Positions 9,524-19,551 of a DNA stretch of 64,000 bases are shown one piece after another. Source of the stretch: Trypanosoma brucei gambiense DAL972 (taxonomy: Eukaryota > Euglenozoa > Kinetoplastea > Trypanosomatida > Trypanosomatidae); assembly GCF_000210295.1 (NCBI RefSeq), contig NC_026736.1, positions 186,001 through 250,000 of the forward strand, in the 5' to 3' direction. How positions within the stretch are numbered: the first letter of the stretch is position 1; every line of letters starts with the position of its first letter. The position numbers and the translations under genes are program-made. Below the pieces are notes generated by a model that searched no databases, was not told the DNA's origin, and saw nothing but the letters and a program-made list of their open reading frames with translations.

Positions 9524-10957
9524 ATGTCTTTTAGAGAGCTTCGTTCCTTTGCAGAGACGATGCGGTTGTTGGGCTACCCCAACCTAATCAGTATGGAGTC
9601 ATTCCGAAATCCCAATGTGGAGTTGGTGGCGGATTGTCTCTTTTGGCTCATTAAACGCTACGAGCCATCCGCGGAAATTGTGTACGAAATAGAACGTGAA
9701 GCCGATCGAGTGTTTTTCTTCAAACAAGTATGCGAGGTGGCTTTGGCCAAGGGGAGGGTGAAGTTGAACATAAAGAAATTATACCAATCTGACGGGAACG
9801 CTGTGCAGGAAATGCTTATCTTAGCGAATGTACTGAAGAAGGCTATGAATACGACCGGGCTGGAGGAAATTGATCATGCTACGTTGCAGCAGGTGATTGC
9901 GCAGAGGAATGTGCAGGATGCCAAACGTGTGCAGCAACTTTGCAGTGATTTGACGAACGATGGAAGTTCGCTCTTTTTTCTCATCGAAGAGGAAACAGGT
10001 CAGAGGGGGGAACGACAACGCGTTCTATCGCGAGCTACAGAGGTAGGTGAATTTGAGCGCCGGCTCCGTGAAGTACTGAAGGATGTGACCACACAAGTGG
10101 AGCAACTGCAGGCATCTATTGCGAACCTCAGTGCAGACGAGACAACGCTCGAGCAGAAGATTGAGAGCAAAAAAACCCAGTTAGAGCGAACGCAGAAGCG
10201 CCTAAAGTCCCTGAACGCTGTTCGCCCCGCTTTCATGGAAGAGTATGAAAAACATGAGGGCGATATGCACTCGCAGTTTGTCATATACCTTGAGCAGTAC
10301 CGTAACTTGGAGTACCTCGAACACGAACTCGCGAAATTCAATGCTGCGGAGGATGCCTTACTGGAGGAACATGAAACAAAGCTGCGGGTGATGCGTGAAC
10401 GGCTGCGCAGGGAGGAATTAAACGCCCTTCGAGGGGAAGCGGGCCGCAAACGTGGTAGTCGCTCTGAAAACGACGGGGCGCCAAAGATTGGTGGACAAGG
10501 TAATGGTCCTGAAGGTAATGGAAGTTCTGCTGGCCCCCGCGTTCCTAAAGCGAGTGGAAACATGCGCGATGCTGCTTTAGAAGGCAGCAGTGGAAGTGAC
10601 TCGAGCGGTGATTCGCAAGAAGAGGAACATATACGCCCACAAGGAGCTTTGGGCCGACCGCGTCCCACAGCAGGACCTTCCGCCAACCCACCACCGCGTG
10701 CCGGCCCAGATGGCTACGATGACTCCAATGCAGGTGGGAGGTCGGTGCGGCCGGGATTATCAGTTCGAGGAAGTTCTCCACCAGACCGCAATATGCGTGG
10801 ACCGCCACCTGGTGGTGCTGGTGGAGGCGGTATGAGTGATGTTGACAGTGACTCTTCTGATGATGACGATGATGATGATGACGACTCTGACATCGATACT
10901 TCAGAGATTAGCATCGGTAGTGACGATTCAGGTTCGGAAAGCAGCAGCGACCTCTAG
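9524..10957 (+). CDS. IFT38: Intraflagellar transport protein IFT38 (CLUAP1)
   Basis: The protein has 477 residues from ATG 9524. The N-terminal 115 residues match the CLUAP1/Qilin/DYF-3 family very closely: MSFRELRSF, then LGYPNLISMESFR, LIKRYEP, DRVFFFK and the LN.KKLYQ.DG.AV block. This region is the calponin-homology-like NN-CH domain. Residues about 160-310 form a coiled coil rich in Glu/Lys/Leu. The remainder is Gly/Pro/Ser-rich, ending in a very acidic Asp/Ser tail encoded by a GAT/GAC run near 10859-10885. IFT38 belongs to the IFT-B peripheral subcomplex and carries cargo, including tubulin-binding partners, along the flagellum. The family call is firm. Confidence 0.96.
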   Translation: MSFRELRSFAETMRLLGYPNLISMESFRNPNVELVADCLFWLIKRYEPSAEIVYEIEREADRVFFFKQVCEVALAKGRVKLNIKKLYQSDGNAVQEMLILANVLKKAMNTTGLEEIDHATLQQVIAQRNVQDAKRVQQLCSDLTNDGSSLFFLIEEETGQRGERQRVLSRATEVGEFERRLREVLKDVTTQVEQLQASIANLSADETTLEQKIESKKTQLERTQKRLKSLNAVRPAFMEEYEKHEGDMHSQFVIYLEQYRNLEYLEHELAKFNAAEDALLEEHETKLRVMRERLRREELNALRGEAGRKRGSRSENDGAPKIGGQGNGPEGNGSSAGPRVPKASGNMRDAALEGSSGSDSSGDSQEEEHIRPQGALGRPRPTAGPSANPPPRAGPDGYDDSNAGGRSVRPGLSVRGSSPPDRNMRGPPPGGAGGGGMSDVDSDSSDDDDDDDDDSDIDTSEISIGSDDSGSESSSDL

Positions 10958-11206
10958 TCAACCTACTTCTCACCACTGCTTAATTTTTTTTTCTTTGATT
11001 CCACCGTGCTGCCGTCTTTTCCACGTGGTTGTGCAATGGTGTGATTGAATGTAATAGAGATGCAGGAATGTCGGTTCATTGTGCGAGTGCCTCGCGCTTG
11101 AGGGGTAGCACTGGTATATTTGAGACGTGATGTATGAGGGCTCCATGCACTGTGTCGCTTCATGCTGTCACTGCATGCGCACAGGAACCCTCCGCGTTAT
11201 CTCTCC

Positions 11207-11241
<35 letters not shown>

Positions 11242-12327
11242 CTCCAAGAGGGGGAAAAAATGACACCACCATTTCTCCGTATGATCATACATGTCTGCGT
11301 TCTTCGTGTGTTTTCTTGTTGTTGTTATCTAATCCCTTTGCTTGAAGGCGACGGCGGTTGCCACTCCAACACTGTGAACTTGTTCGAAAGGGATGACGAG
11401 CTCATGAGAGATGTTGAAAACAGTCAGTTGGCTTTTCAATGTTTTTTTTTTGTCCCCCTGTTGCTCCAACTCCGTGGTAGAAAGCGTGGGAGTAAAGTAA
11501 TTTAGTGAGGCAACAGTACAGTTGGAGAGGGGCCCCTTCCGAATGCACGCATTGTATTTACCTGCAGAAGGAACGCTACTGACTTTGCGCAGGAGGTTTT
11601 GAGAGAGAAAAAAAGGCGCAAGAAGGTGGAGAAACAAAGATTTCAAATGAACCACAAGCAAAAAAAAAAATAATAATATATATAGAGAGAGAATGGAAGG
11701 AAAGGTGAAGTTGAATGAAAAAAAGTAGGGAGAGAAAACAAAAAAGAACAGGCGAAAGATGCAGGAAAAAAAAAATGAGAATGTGAAAGAGAGAAGTTGA
11801 GGGTAGTGTGAAGGGGTTATTGAGGGTGAAGAAGCTGTTCAAATGCTGCTTTAACTCTTTTTTTCTAAAAAAATTCTCCATTCACTTGTTCGTGCATATG
11901 CTTGAGAGTAAGGAGCGTACACGCTGCATAGGTATATTACGCTTTCCTTTATTCTTTTAATCTCTTGTACCGTTTTAAAGTTATGCTTGTAAATACTGTT
12001 TACTTCTTCTATTTCCGTTACTGCTGATGTTATTCTTGGTGTTCTGGTGTGTACGGGGTGTAGTGTGCAATATCCTAAGCGAAGGGTAAGATTTATTTGG
12101 GGAATCCCTTGAACTACTGCAGTGTTCCACTTCAGAGCAATAAAAGGAGTTATCTTCCTACACGAAAGGGAAAACAACAATTAGAAGGCCGATCCAAAAA
12201 AAAACAAACAAACAAACAAAGAAAGAACCAGCAATAACAACACGGGAATAGACATAGTGCAAGTATATCAGGAAATATACAAGGGAGAGTCGTAAAAAAA
12301 AAAAAAAGTAAATAAACATAAATAAAA
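10958..12327 (+). other. Long intergenic region 5' of Ran with purine-rich block
   Basis: No gene is seen in 1.37 kb. A TA repeat lies at 11211-11238. A block that is mostly A/G on this strand runs from about 11586 to 11830, and another A-rich stretch from 12187 to 12328. A short pyrimidine tract near 11850-11866 and one near 11940-11970 are the best acceptor candidates for Ran, which would give a leader of roughly 350-470 nt. Confidence 0.5.
11211..11238. repeat. TA microsatellite
   Basis: Fourteen AT units in the IFT38-Ran spacer. Confidence 0.95.
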
Positions 12328-12981
12328 ATGCAGGCTTCCTCGACGGCTGACTGCGTTGCCACATTCAAGCTTGTTCTTGTTGGTGATGGTGGTACGGGTA
12401 AGACAACTTTTGTGAAACGCCACTTAACGGGTGAGTTCGAGAAGCGGTACGTCGCGACGGTCGGTGTTGATGTCCATCCGCTCACTTTCCACACCAATCG
12501 GGGGAAGATTTGCTTCAACTGCTGGGACACTGCTGGTCAGGAGAAGTTTGGTGGTCTGCGTGACGGCTACTATATTGAGGGCCAATGTGCCATCATTATG
12601 TTTGATGTCACAAGCCGCAATACGTATAAGAATGTACCCAACTGGCACCGTGACATCACGCGCGTGTGCGACAACATTCCAATTGTCCTGGTAGGTAACA
12701 AAGTAGACTGTGCAGAGCGCCAGGTGAAAGCAAAGATGATTACGTTCCACCGCAAGAAGGGACTTCAATACTACGATATCTCGGCCAAATCTAACTACAA
12801 CTTCGAAAAACCGTTCCTGTGGCTCGCAAAGAAGCTTGCGAATGATCCCAACCTCACTCTTGTGGAGGCACCGATGCTCGACCCCAACGTGCAGCCGCTC
12901 ACTGCTGAACAGTTGCAGGCACTTCAGGAGGAGGCCCGCGCAGTGGAAAATGTTGTACTGCCGATGGGCGAGGACGACTAG
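12328..12981 (+). CDS. RAN: GTP-binding nuclear protein Ran (T. brucei rtb2 type)
   Basis: The protein has 217 residues with all Ran hallmarks: P-loop GDGGTGKT (residues 19-26), switch I with [15 protein letters not shown], switch II DTAGQE (67-72) followed by [15 protein letters not shown] (124-127), and [18 protein letters not shown]. The near-identity through these blocks separates it from Rab and Rho proteins. The C-terminus ends in MGEDD, a shortened form of the acidic tail of animal Ran, and lacks a prenylation cysteine. The role is to drive nuclear import and export through importins and exportins and to act in spindle assembly. The gene stands alone between two unusually long spacers (1.4 and 1.6 kb). 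Confidence 0.98.
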   Translation: MQASSTADCVATFKLVLVGDGGTGKTTFVKRHLTGEFEKRYVATVGVDVHPLTFHTNRGKICFNCWDTAGQEKFGGLRDGYYIEGQCAIIMFDVTSRNTYKNVPNWHRDITRVCDNIPIVLVGNKVDCAERQVKAKMITFHRKKGLQYYDISAKSNYNFEKPFLWLAKKLANDPNLTLVEAPMLDPNVQPLTAEQLQALQEEARAVENVVLPMGEDD

Positions 12982-14545
12982 AGACGGCACACCTCTCATC
13001 ACTGAACTGAGTTAACTCGCGTGGAATGAATTTGTGTAAGTCGATGTATGGAAGGAACGGGTTGGTGTAATGCAAGGTTGATGGAGGAAGGAAACGGAAA
13101 GCGATATGAAGTAAGCGCGCCATCAAAAAAAAAAAAGAAGAGGAGGAAAGAAAAGAAAAAAAGAGAAGAGAAAAAGGGAAGGAGGGAGGGAACAGAAAGT
13201 AATTATAAATGAAAAGAATGGTAATAAGGAGAAGGTCAATTAACTGTAATGCAGAGAGGAAATGAAGATGCTCGGAAAAGGCACAATTTATCAAAAAAGA
13301 AAAAAGAAAAAAGAGCAGATGATAAAGATGGGCAGGCGGGATTTATTAGAGACCAAATGGATCGGGAGGAACAGCACTGAGAGATATACAAAGGGGGGAC
13401 AAATCAGCCTTCATATGAATATGTGCGTGCGTCTGTGTGTATTTCCTTACTTTTATTATTCGAGAGATGGAAATGTAAGCGATACACTCGACCAGGTTTC
13501 CAACCCAAGCCAATGCATATGGGCAGTTATATCCCTTTCCGGAGTTTGCGTGTTTAATCATTTGTATACGCGTAGCAGAAGGTTAGAAGAAGGATTGCAC
13601 ATGTGGGATAGATAAGATGGCGGAGATGGGCGCCTCCCATCAGAAGGAGATATGTTACATGGGAGGGGAATGAAGGGTAGTAGGAATGCGGTTCATTTTT
13701 TTTTTCTGTTTTGTGTGGAGGTACTTGAAGTGTACGCCGTTACATATCTTGGGCGGGAACACCGTATCAAACCCCGCAGCATGTTGAATTATCACTACGG
13801 AACGAACCTTGTACCTTCAGTGCGATACTTCTCATGAAAACTAGAGTTGAATGGGAGCCACTTCAGCCACGTTACCCCACTGAAAATCCGCCACATCACG
13901 CGACAGGAAAATACATGCGAGCGCCGCACCTTCTCCCTTTGTTTCTCTCAACGTTTTGCCCCTATACTCGTCGTTTGCAACGTCATTTCATTTCGTTTCA
14001 TTTGTCTTTTTTTTTTTCTTTTGTTCCCGTTCTGTTTGTGTTGTGGTGTTCTCCACTTCCCTCTGCTTCCATTCTGACTGTCCCGTCGCTGCTACAAGAG
14101 GCGCGTTATTGTTGCACGCAGGTGCATATTTTATGTGCCCGAGGAGCAGCGGTAAATGAAGAGGAAGAAGCGCAGCAAGCGTATCACTCAATAATTAGAC
14201 GGCGCTATTGGAGTGGGGGTAAGGGACTATAACGCATTTCAAGTCCACACAGTAATGTCGTACACATTTTTGTATTACGATCATCGAGAAAAAAAAGTGA
14301 TGAAGGAACACTGTGGGCTGTGAATATAGATGCTAATGACGACCTCCTTCGTGTATTAGTGGGTTCGTCACGCACTAGGGGTTCTTCGTTATGTTTCTGC
14401 TTGACATTCGAGCACTAACCATCGTAAGATGGTAGACACACGCTCATCACATCTTACTCTTACTTCATCTTTTATGAGTTACAGTGTTCATTTGTTGTAG
14501 GCTCGCAACCAAGAGCAGACATCACCATATTAAAGAGAATTTGCA
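12982..14545 (+). other. Long intergenic region 3' of Ran with purine-rich block
   Basis: No gene is seen in 1.56 kb; open frames of 117 and 132 codons here span pyrimidine or purine tracts and read as spacer. A strongly A/G-biased block covers 13120-13200 and continues less strictly to about 13400. Pyrimidine tracts lie at 13694-13710 and 13989-14035. The first AG after the second tract is at 14097-14098, a likely acceptor for the POLD2 gene with a leader of about 447 nt. Confidence 0.5.
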
Positions 14546-16246
14546 ATGTCTGAGGCTCTGATTGACGAGGAAAATTTCGTTCCACCGACGGCGCGGGTTG
14601 GGTTGCCCATAGTACGGACACATCACCGTTTCCTTTTGCGCCACCGCCACTTTGTTCATCAGTACGCTGCCATGTACAGAGCACGGCTGGAAGCACTGGA
14701 GAGGCGTGTTCTCAAGGCGGTAAGTGCCAAAGTCGCTGCTGGAAATGTTGTTGGCACTTTTCCTCAAAGGTCTCGCGTGCTGGAACTTGGCATAGGGGAG
14801 CGGGCGCTTTGTGTAGGGGTAGCGTACAAGGAGGCGCGTCTGCTTCCACGCTTCTTGGACGAATACCAGAAAGAGTTGGTGCGCATTGATGCTGGTGAGG
14901 AGGAAGACTCGTATGGGGGTTCTGAAGCTGTCTCGTGTTCTGTCCCTCTGCGTGCAAATAGTCGGGGAATAAACCCTACACCTGGAACTTGTTGTGAAGG
15001 TGATGCACGTAATCAGTCTCACTTATTTAACATATGTGGTGAGGATGATGAGGTATTCATGGAGGACGACAGCGGTCGCGTGCGTTTGGAGGGTATCCCC
15101 GCCGCGGTTGTTTGCACGGGATTAGTACTGGGCGTGGATGGCACGTTGCTTGAGAACGGGTGTCTTTCTGTGAATTGTTACGCTATAGGAGATTTGCGGG
15201 AAGTGTATGTTCCTCGTACATTGCCGACCGTGTCGTCTCCTATGCCCTGCTACGTTGGCTTTGTTTGTGGTCTTGAACTGTGCTCTGCGCAGACACAAAC
15301 CGATGCAGCAACGAACGGTCGAGCAATGATCGAACTTCTTGTGGATTACCTTAGCGGCGCCTTGGGAAGCACTGGGAAGGTTGTGCAACCGTCGTACATA
15401 TCCCGCTTGGTGATTGGCGGAAACAGCATAGCCCCCACCGACGAACTTCGGTTAAAGAGGAAAGTGAAGCTTGACCCTTCGGATCATGTGAAACTCAGCG
15501 ATGACAAGCAAAACAACGGCACGGTGACCTCTGCTTCGCTTATGCGAGAGTTAGACGCGATACTTGCTCGCCTAGCGGACTCCATTGAGGTTGAGTTGAT
15601 GCCAGGCGATAACGACATGACAAACGCCTTCCATCCACAACAACCTATACACCCACTGTTGCTGCCAGAGGCGGCGCGCCGTTCCTCCATAGGTTTTGTG
15701 ACAAATCCATATGAATTTGTTGCGTTCCCCAGCGATGATGAGGAAAATCATGTAGAAAGGAGCGGCGCCGATGCGACAGAGGGTGGGACGATATTTTTTG
15801 TCTCTTCCGGCAGCAATTTGAATTGTGTCAACCGTGAGACACGATTTGACTCCCGTCTTGATGCTATGTCTTTGATTCTTCAGAGTGGATGCGCCTGCCC
15901 CACAGCACCGAACACTGTATTTAGCTACCCCTTCACAGATACCGATCCCTTCGTTTTCCCCAAGGCTCCCCACTGTTTCGTGTGTTGTGATCAGCCGGAG
16001 TGGGAAACGCGTTGGGAGCCGCTTGCCACGTTCGACCCAACGCGTGATACCAACGGTTGCGGTATCCTCCTGAACGAAGAGATGGAAGGTCAGTCCCAGG
16101 AAATTGAGAGCGATGGGGCTGGTGTGCGACTCGTTTGTGTACCGACTTTCGCTCAGACAGGTAAGCTAGTACTCGTGGATGTTAATTCTCCAACACTAGA
16201 AACTACTTATGTTGACTTTGCGTCAGGGCTGTGCAACCCACGTTAA
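14546..16246 (+). CDS. POLD2: DNA polymerase delta small subunit (POLD2/p50)
   Basis: The protein has 566 residues from ATG 14546. The C-terminal half is the inactive calcineurin-like phosphoesterase fold of B-subunits, recognised by PGDNDMTNAFHPQQPIHPLL (family form: PG..DPTN...PQQP.HP), FVSSGSNLNC, and the end block with LQSGCACPTAPNTVFSYPF, DPFVFPKAPHCFVC and QPEWETR. The N-terminal RFLLRHRHF..QYAAMY segment fits the OB-fold entry of the family. An acidic, probably disordered insertion lies at about residues 113-175. The subunit links the polymerase delta catalytic chain to the other accessory subunits for lagging-strand synthesis and repair. The identification is confident on these blocks. 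Confidence 0.95.
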   Translation: MSEALIDEENFVPPTARVGLPIVRTHHRFLLRHRHFVHQYAAMYRARLEALERRVLKAVSAKVAAGNVVGTFPQRSRVLELGIGERALCVGVAYKEARLLPRFLDEYQKELVRIDAGEEEDSYGGSEAVSCSVPLRANSRGINPTPGTCCEGDARNQSHLFNICGEDDEVFMEDDSGRVRLEGIPAAVVCTGLVLGVDGTLLENGCLSVNCYAIGDLREVYVPRTLPTVSSPMPCYVGFVCGLELCSAQTQTDAATNGRAMIELLVDYLSGALGSTGKVVQPSYISRLVIGGNSIAPTDELRLKRKVKLDPSDHVKLSDDKQNNGTVTSASLMRELDAILARLADSIEVELMPGDNDMTNAFHPQQPIHPLLLPEAARRSSIGFVTNPYEFVAFPSDDEENHVERSGADATEGGTIFFVSSGSNLNCVNRETRFDSRLDAMSLILQSGCACPTAPNTVFSYPFTDTDPFVFPKAPHCFVCCDQPEWETRWEPLATFDPTRDTNGCGILLNEEMEGQSQEIESDGAGVRLVCVPTFAQTGKLVLVDVNSPTLETTYVDFASGLCNPR

Positions 16247-16998
16247 TATGCACCTACCAGTAGCATCACGTGAAAAGGCGTGTTGTTGTGTTTGTCCGTG
16301 TGAATAAGCCGATGCAGTAAGTGTGGTGGAGGCGGCATCTCATACAGCTCTGTCATATAACACGCAACCACACCCACATTTACTCAGAGGTAATTGCGTC
16401 TAATGGAGGGGGCGTAAAGAGGAATTAAGCAACGCTACCGGAAGAAATGGCCATGCAAGTTCTTTTGGTCTGTGCGCTCCTCTACTTAGCTTTCTTCTTA
16501 ATATTTCGTCCCTTTTTTTTTTCTCTTCCGTTCATTCTTCTGCTTTTGTGACCGTGTGTGACGCTGCAGATGAGCGTCTGGTCTGCGGGGGAGACCGTAG
16601 CACAGCATTGTGTGATTTGGCCGTTTTTATAAACTGGTAATTCAGGGAGTTATGCTCCTGGGTTGCGGCTCGGTGCGGGTTTCCACTTCTTTTCTACCTC
16701 ATTTGTTTCACAAACTCCTATTCATTTTTCTTTCTGGAAATCGTTTTTTTTTTTAAACAAAACCAATTCACTAAAAATGGACATGATTTACGTACATGAA
16801 GCAGAGGGGACACAACATAGGCTACTGTAAGGTGAAGCAATTTTCCTGGGTGTGCGTGTGTGGCAGCTTCGGACCCTTCCTTGCTTGCCTTGACCCAGGA
16901 GTTTTTCCTTTCCTTTTTCTGTTCGCCTTTTCGGCTGTGGGCCTCCCTTCCCTCCCTTTACATTTTTTTGTTGTTTCTGCTTTACCGTCTCGTAGGCA
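16247..16998 (+). other. Intergenic region ending in an exceptionally long pyrimidine tract
   Basis: No gene is seen. From 16905 to 16993 the strand is almost entirely pyrimidine and contains no AG. The first AG is at 16994-16995, leaving only GCA before the ATG at 16999. Confidence 0.6.
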
Positions 16999-18171
16999 AT
17001 GTCTGGTGAGGCCGATTCTACTCCGGGCATTATTGCTCCTGGTCCGGAATTGAGGGCAAAAATTGAGCGGAGTGCCGCCAGTCTCGCGAAGCGGGACAAA
17101 CGCAAGGCGGATGAGATGATGGCAAAGGTCCTTGCCAGTCAAAGACGTGAGGAATTCCTTTACTTTGAAATGACACACGTGTTTTACCCCTTCTTTTTGC
17201 AGAAACTCAACGAGTATCGGGCCCATCCGGAGTTGATTCCAACCGACAAGGACGGAGCGGCCAAGGGGACAGGAGCCCCTGGTACGGAGGGCGCAGTTAC
17301 CTCTACGACGACTGTCAAGGCTGGCGGTATTGTTCGGCGGGAGGGCGGTACGAGACGCAGTGAGGTGTTGCAACAAGCCGAAGTGGAGGCGCAGCGGTAT
17401 CTCGAGGATCCGTTCCCCAGTAAATACTCCCTCGATCTTCTTCATGGCACTGTGGACATTCCAACGACTACGTTTAACTACATGACTTGTACAGCACAGT
17501 ATGTGGCGAAATACGGCGATCGATTTTTACAAGACTTAACAGCCCGACACCGCAACAACGCGGCGTTTAGGTTCCTGAATAGTGAGGATGTGCGACACGA
17601 GGTCCTTCTCAAACTCATTGAGTCCTACCGACGCATTTTGCACTTTGATTCAGATGAGGTTGAGGACCGATTGGAACGTTACCATTCTGTTCGCTATATA
17701 ATAGACACGGTGTGCAAAGAAAAGGTAAAGTATGCGCGGGCCGCCATCGCCCGACAGAAAGCCGCATTACTGACGGATGAGGAATTGCGGGAGAAGCTTG
17801 AGTGGAATGTGTTTACTGTTGTGCAAAACTTTTCAGCGAGCGACCTAGGCCTTGATGCACCGATGCCTGAGGCAGTGGCAGCTCGCCGGCGCGCACGCTT
17901 TGAGGCCCCCAATAATGTAGGGGATCTTCCCGTGTCCGGTGGTGGTGATTCAACAAAGGATGAGCATTTTGGGGCACCTGCAAACGGAACGTTTGTTGGC
18001 GAGCAGGACGCATCTAGGGAACCAAAACCCCCCGAGGGGATGATGGCACCCCCTACCTTCAGTCCCACGTTCATAAGCAGCAGCCTCATTCAGCCTGCTG
18101 ATCAACCTGTCGCGACCAGCAACTGTAGGAAGAGGACACATGATGATGTGGACGGAAATAACTCTGCGTGA
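16999..18171 (+). CDS. SF3A1: Splicing factor 3A subunit 1 (SF3a120, U2 snRNP)
   Basis: The protein has 390 residues. Residues about 145-215 form a SURP module: YSLDLLHGTVDIP leads into MTCTAQYVAKYGDRFLQDL, then F.FLNSED and LLKLIESYRRIL. This matches the second SURP module of SF3A1 (TAQFVARNGRQFL and LVEQYTKIL as I recall it) better than SWAP or SUGP proteins. Residues 225-280 are a charged helix corresponding to the region that binds the SF3A3 subunit. The tail is Pro/Ser-rich. The C-terminal ubiquitin-like domain of animal SF3A1 is missing, and the protein is about half the length of the human one. Its role is U2 snRNP maturation and branch-point recognition, needed for trans-splicing in these cells. 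Confidence 0.85.
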   Translation: MSGEADSTPGIIAPGPELRAKIERSAASLAKRDKRKADEMMAKVLASQRREEFLYFEMTHVFYPFFLQKLNEYRAHPELIPTDKDGAAKGTGAPGTEGAVTSTTTVKAGGIVRREGGTRRSEVLQQAEVEAQRYLEDPFPSKYSLDLLHGTVDIPTTTFNYMTCTAQYVAKYGDRFLQDLTARHRNNAAFRFLNSEDVRHEVLLKLIESYRRILHFDSDEVEDRLERYHSVRYIIDTVCKEKVKYARAAIARQKAALLTDEELREKLEWNVFTVVQNFSASDLGLDAPMPEAVAARRRARFEAPNNVGDLPVSGGGDSTKDEHFGAPANGTFVGEQDASREPKPPEGMMAPPTFSPTFISSSLIQPADQPVATSNCRKRTHDDVDGNNSA

Positions 18172-18708
18172 CGAGTGTGTTGTTGGTGAAAAGGCGAGGC
18201 AATTCAAGGAATAGTGGTCGAATTTCCCCGCTGTGATGTGGAATGTTGGAGAGATGTTAACTGTGCTTTGCCTCCGTCAAGAAGGGAGAGTTAAGGGGAG
18301 GGATGGTATGTGGAGGTGTGGAGGGGATAGAGCGAAGTAAGTGGATCGGTAGATCGTCGGAGCAGAAGGCAGCGGGACCACCAACCGACTGAAGATACGT
18401 GTGTGAAACTGCGGCACGTCGCTTGGAAGTGATCGCCACTTGTTGCGTTAATCAGTGTCGTGAGACGATCCACCTCTTTACAATATTGTATTGTGCTTTT
18501 GGAGGATAACTGAGGCATTTGTGCGTGTGAAGCGCGAAGTGGTCCCCTGAAACGTTGCGTTTCCGCCTCCGTCGCCTTTTCTCCGCTTTGGTGAGTTTAC
18601 GTTTTTATCCTTTTCGCATACATATATCCGTCTTTTTTTTTTTTTTGCTATTCATTCTGATTTGCGTTTGGCGCGCTTGATTTGTTGTTAATGATCATGT
18701 AGCTAACG
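18172..18708 (+). other. Intergenic region with T-run and late acceptor
   Basis: No gene is seen. A run of 14 or more T at 18632-18646 is followed by a spacer with no AG until 18701-18702, six bases before the GPN3 ATG. Confidence 0.6.
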
Positions 18709-19551
18709 ATGGGGAAATACGCTGTTGTCGTTATTGGGCCAGCGGGGAGTGGAAAGAGTACGTTATGTTGTACCATAGCCGAGCACTATGCAACAAAGGG
18801 TCGCAGCACGCACATCTGCAACTTTGACCCGGCGGCGGAGGAACTGCGCTATAGTCCGTCTATTGACGTGCGTGACCTCATCTCGCTTGAAGATGCAATG
18901 GAGGGTAAAGGCCTTGGCCCGAACGGGGGGCTGGTATTTTGTATGGAGTATTTGTTGAGCGCCGGGGAGCAGTGGATTTGTGAGCAGCTGGGGGATCACG
19001 CTGAGGACTTTATTATTATTGACATGCCTGGGCAGGTGGAGGTCCTTTCACACGTTCCTGCGGTCCCAAACTTTGTGCGGCTTTTGCAGCGGGTCGGCTA
19101 CAATGTAGTTGTGCTTTTTTTACTGGACGCATTAGCAGCGACAGTGGACGCGGGGAAGTTCGTGTCAGGTTGTACCTTTGCCCTCTCTAGCATGGTTTGT
19201 TTTGACTGCCCATTCATGACAGTCTTAACAAAATGTGATTTGCTCCCACCAGATGTGAAAGAAGGGGATCTGGAGCACTACTGCTACTGCAACTTTGACC
19301 ACGTAAACTTGAAGCCTTTACAGGGACGGTGGCAAGAGATGGTCCGCACGATGGCCTCTGTTATACATGATTTTAATTTAGTTTCTTTTCGGCCAATGGA
19401 TATTACTGACACCGCGTACGTATCGAACATTTGTCAGCAGATGGATGAGGTACTGCAGGTAGTGGATGAGGCTGAGGTAAACGACAGAGACCTTCCAGGT
19501 CCTCCGGGTGAAGGTGATGGAGACACTCCCGGTGAGGATGTGATGTGGTAA
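18709..19551 (+). CDS. GPN3: GPN-loop GTPase 3
   Basis: The protein has 280 residues. Walker A is GPAGSGKST (residues 10-18). It is followed by NFDPAAEELRYSPSIDVRDLI and the defining Gly70-Pro71-Asn72 loop in GLGPNGGLVFCMEYL. The switch II-like DMPGQVEV and the TKCDL guanine-specificity motif are also present. The NGGLVFCMEY form and the length identify GPN3 rather than GPN1 or GPN2. GPN GTPases form dimers and assist assembly and nuclear import of RNA polymerase II. The C-terminus (residues 255-280) is an acidic Gly/Pro tail. The RNA polymerase subunit RPB10 is encoded 31 kb downstream on the same strand. Confidence 0.95.
   Translation: MGKYAVVVIGPAGSGKSTLCCTIAEHYATKGRSTHICNFDPAAEELRYSPSIDVRDLISLEDAMEGKGLGPNGGLVFCMEYLLSAGEQWICEQLGDHAEDFIIIDMPGQVEVLSHVPAVPNFVRLLQRVGYNVVVLFLLDALAATVDAGKFVSGCTFALSSMVCFDCPFMTVLTKCDLLPPDVKEGDLEHYCYCNFDHVNLKPLQGRWQEMVRTMASVIHDFNLVSFRPMDITDTAYVSNICQQMDEVLQVVDEAEVNDRDLPGPPGEGDGDTPGEDVMW

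Noticed and set aside
10000..10686. Minus-strand open frame of 228 codons
   Set aside because: Antisense to IFT38; its Ser/Arg/Leu composition is what reverse reading of a Glu/Gly-rich gene gives, and the cluster is otherwise all + strand.
12424..13002. Minus-strand open frame of 192 codons opposite Ran
   Set aside because: Shadow of a highly conserved gene; no motif and no sign of its own start.
13262..13615. 117-codon + strand frame 3' of Ran
   Set aside because: It begins in an A/G-rich tract, giving Lys-rich low complexity, with no acceptor signal before its ATG.
13834..14232. 132-codon + strand frame before POLD2
   Set aside because: It crosses a pyrimidine tract that encodes FFFSFV-type runs; best read as the splice signal region.
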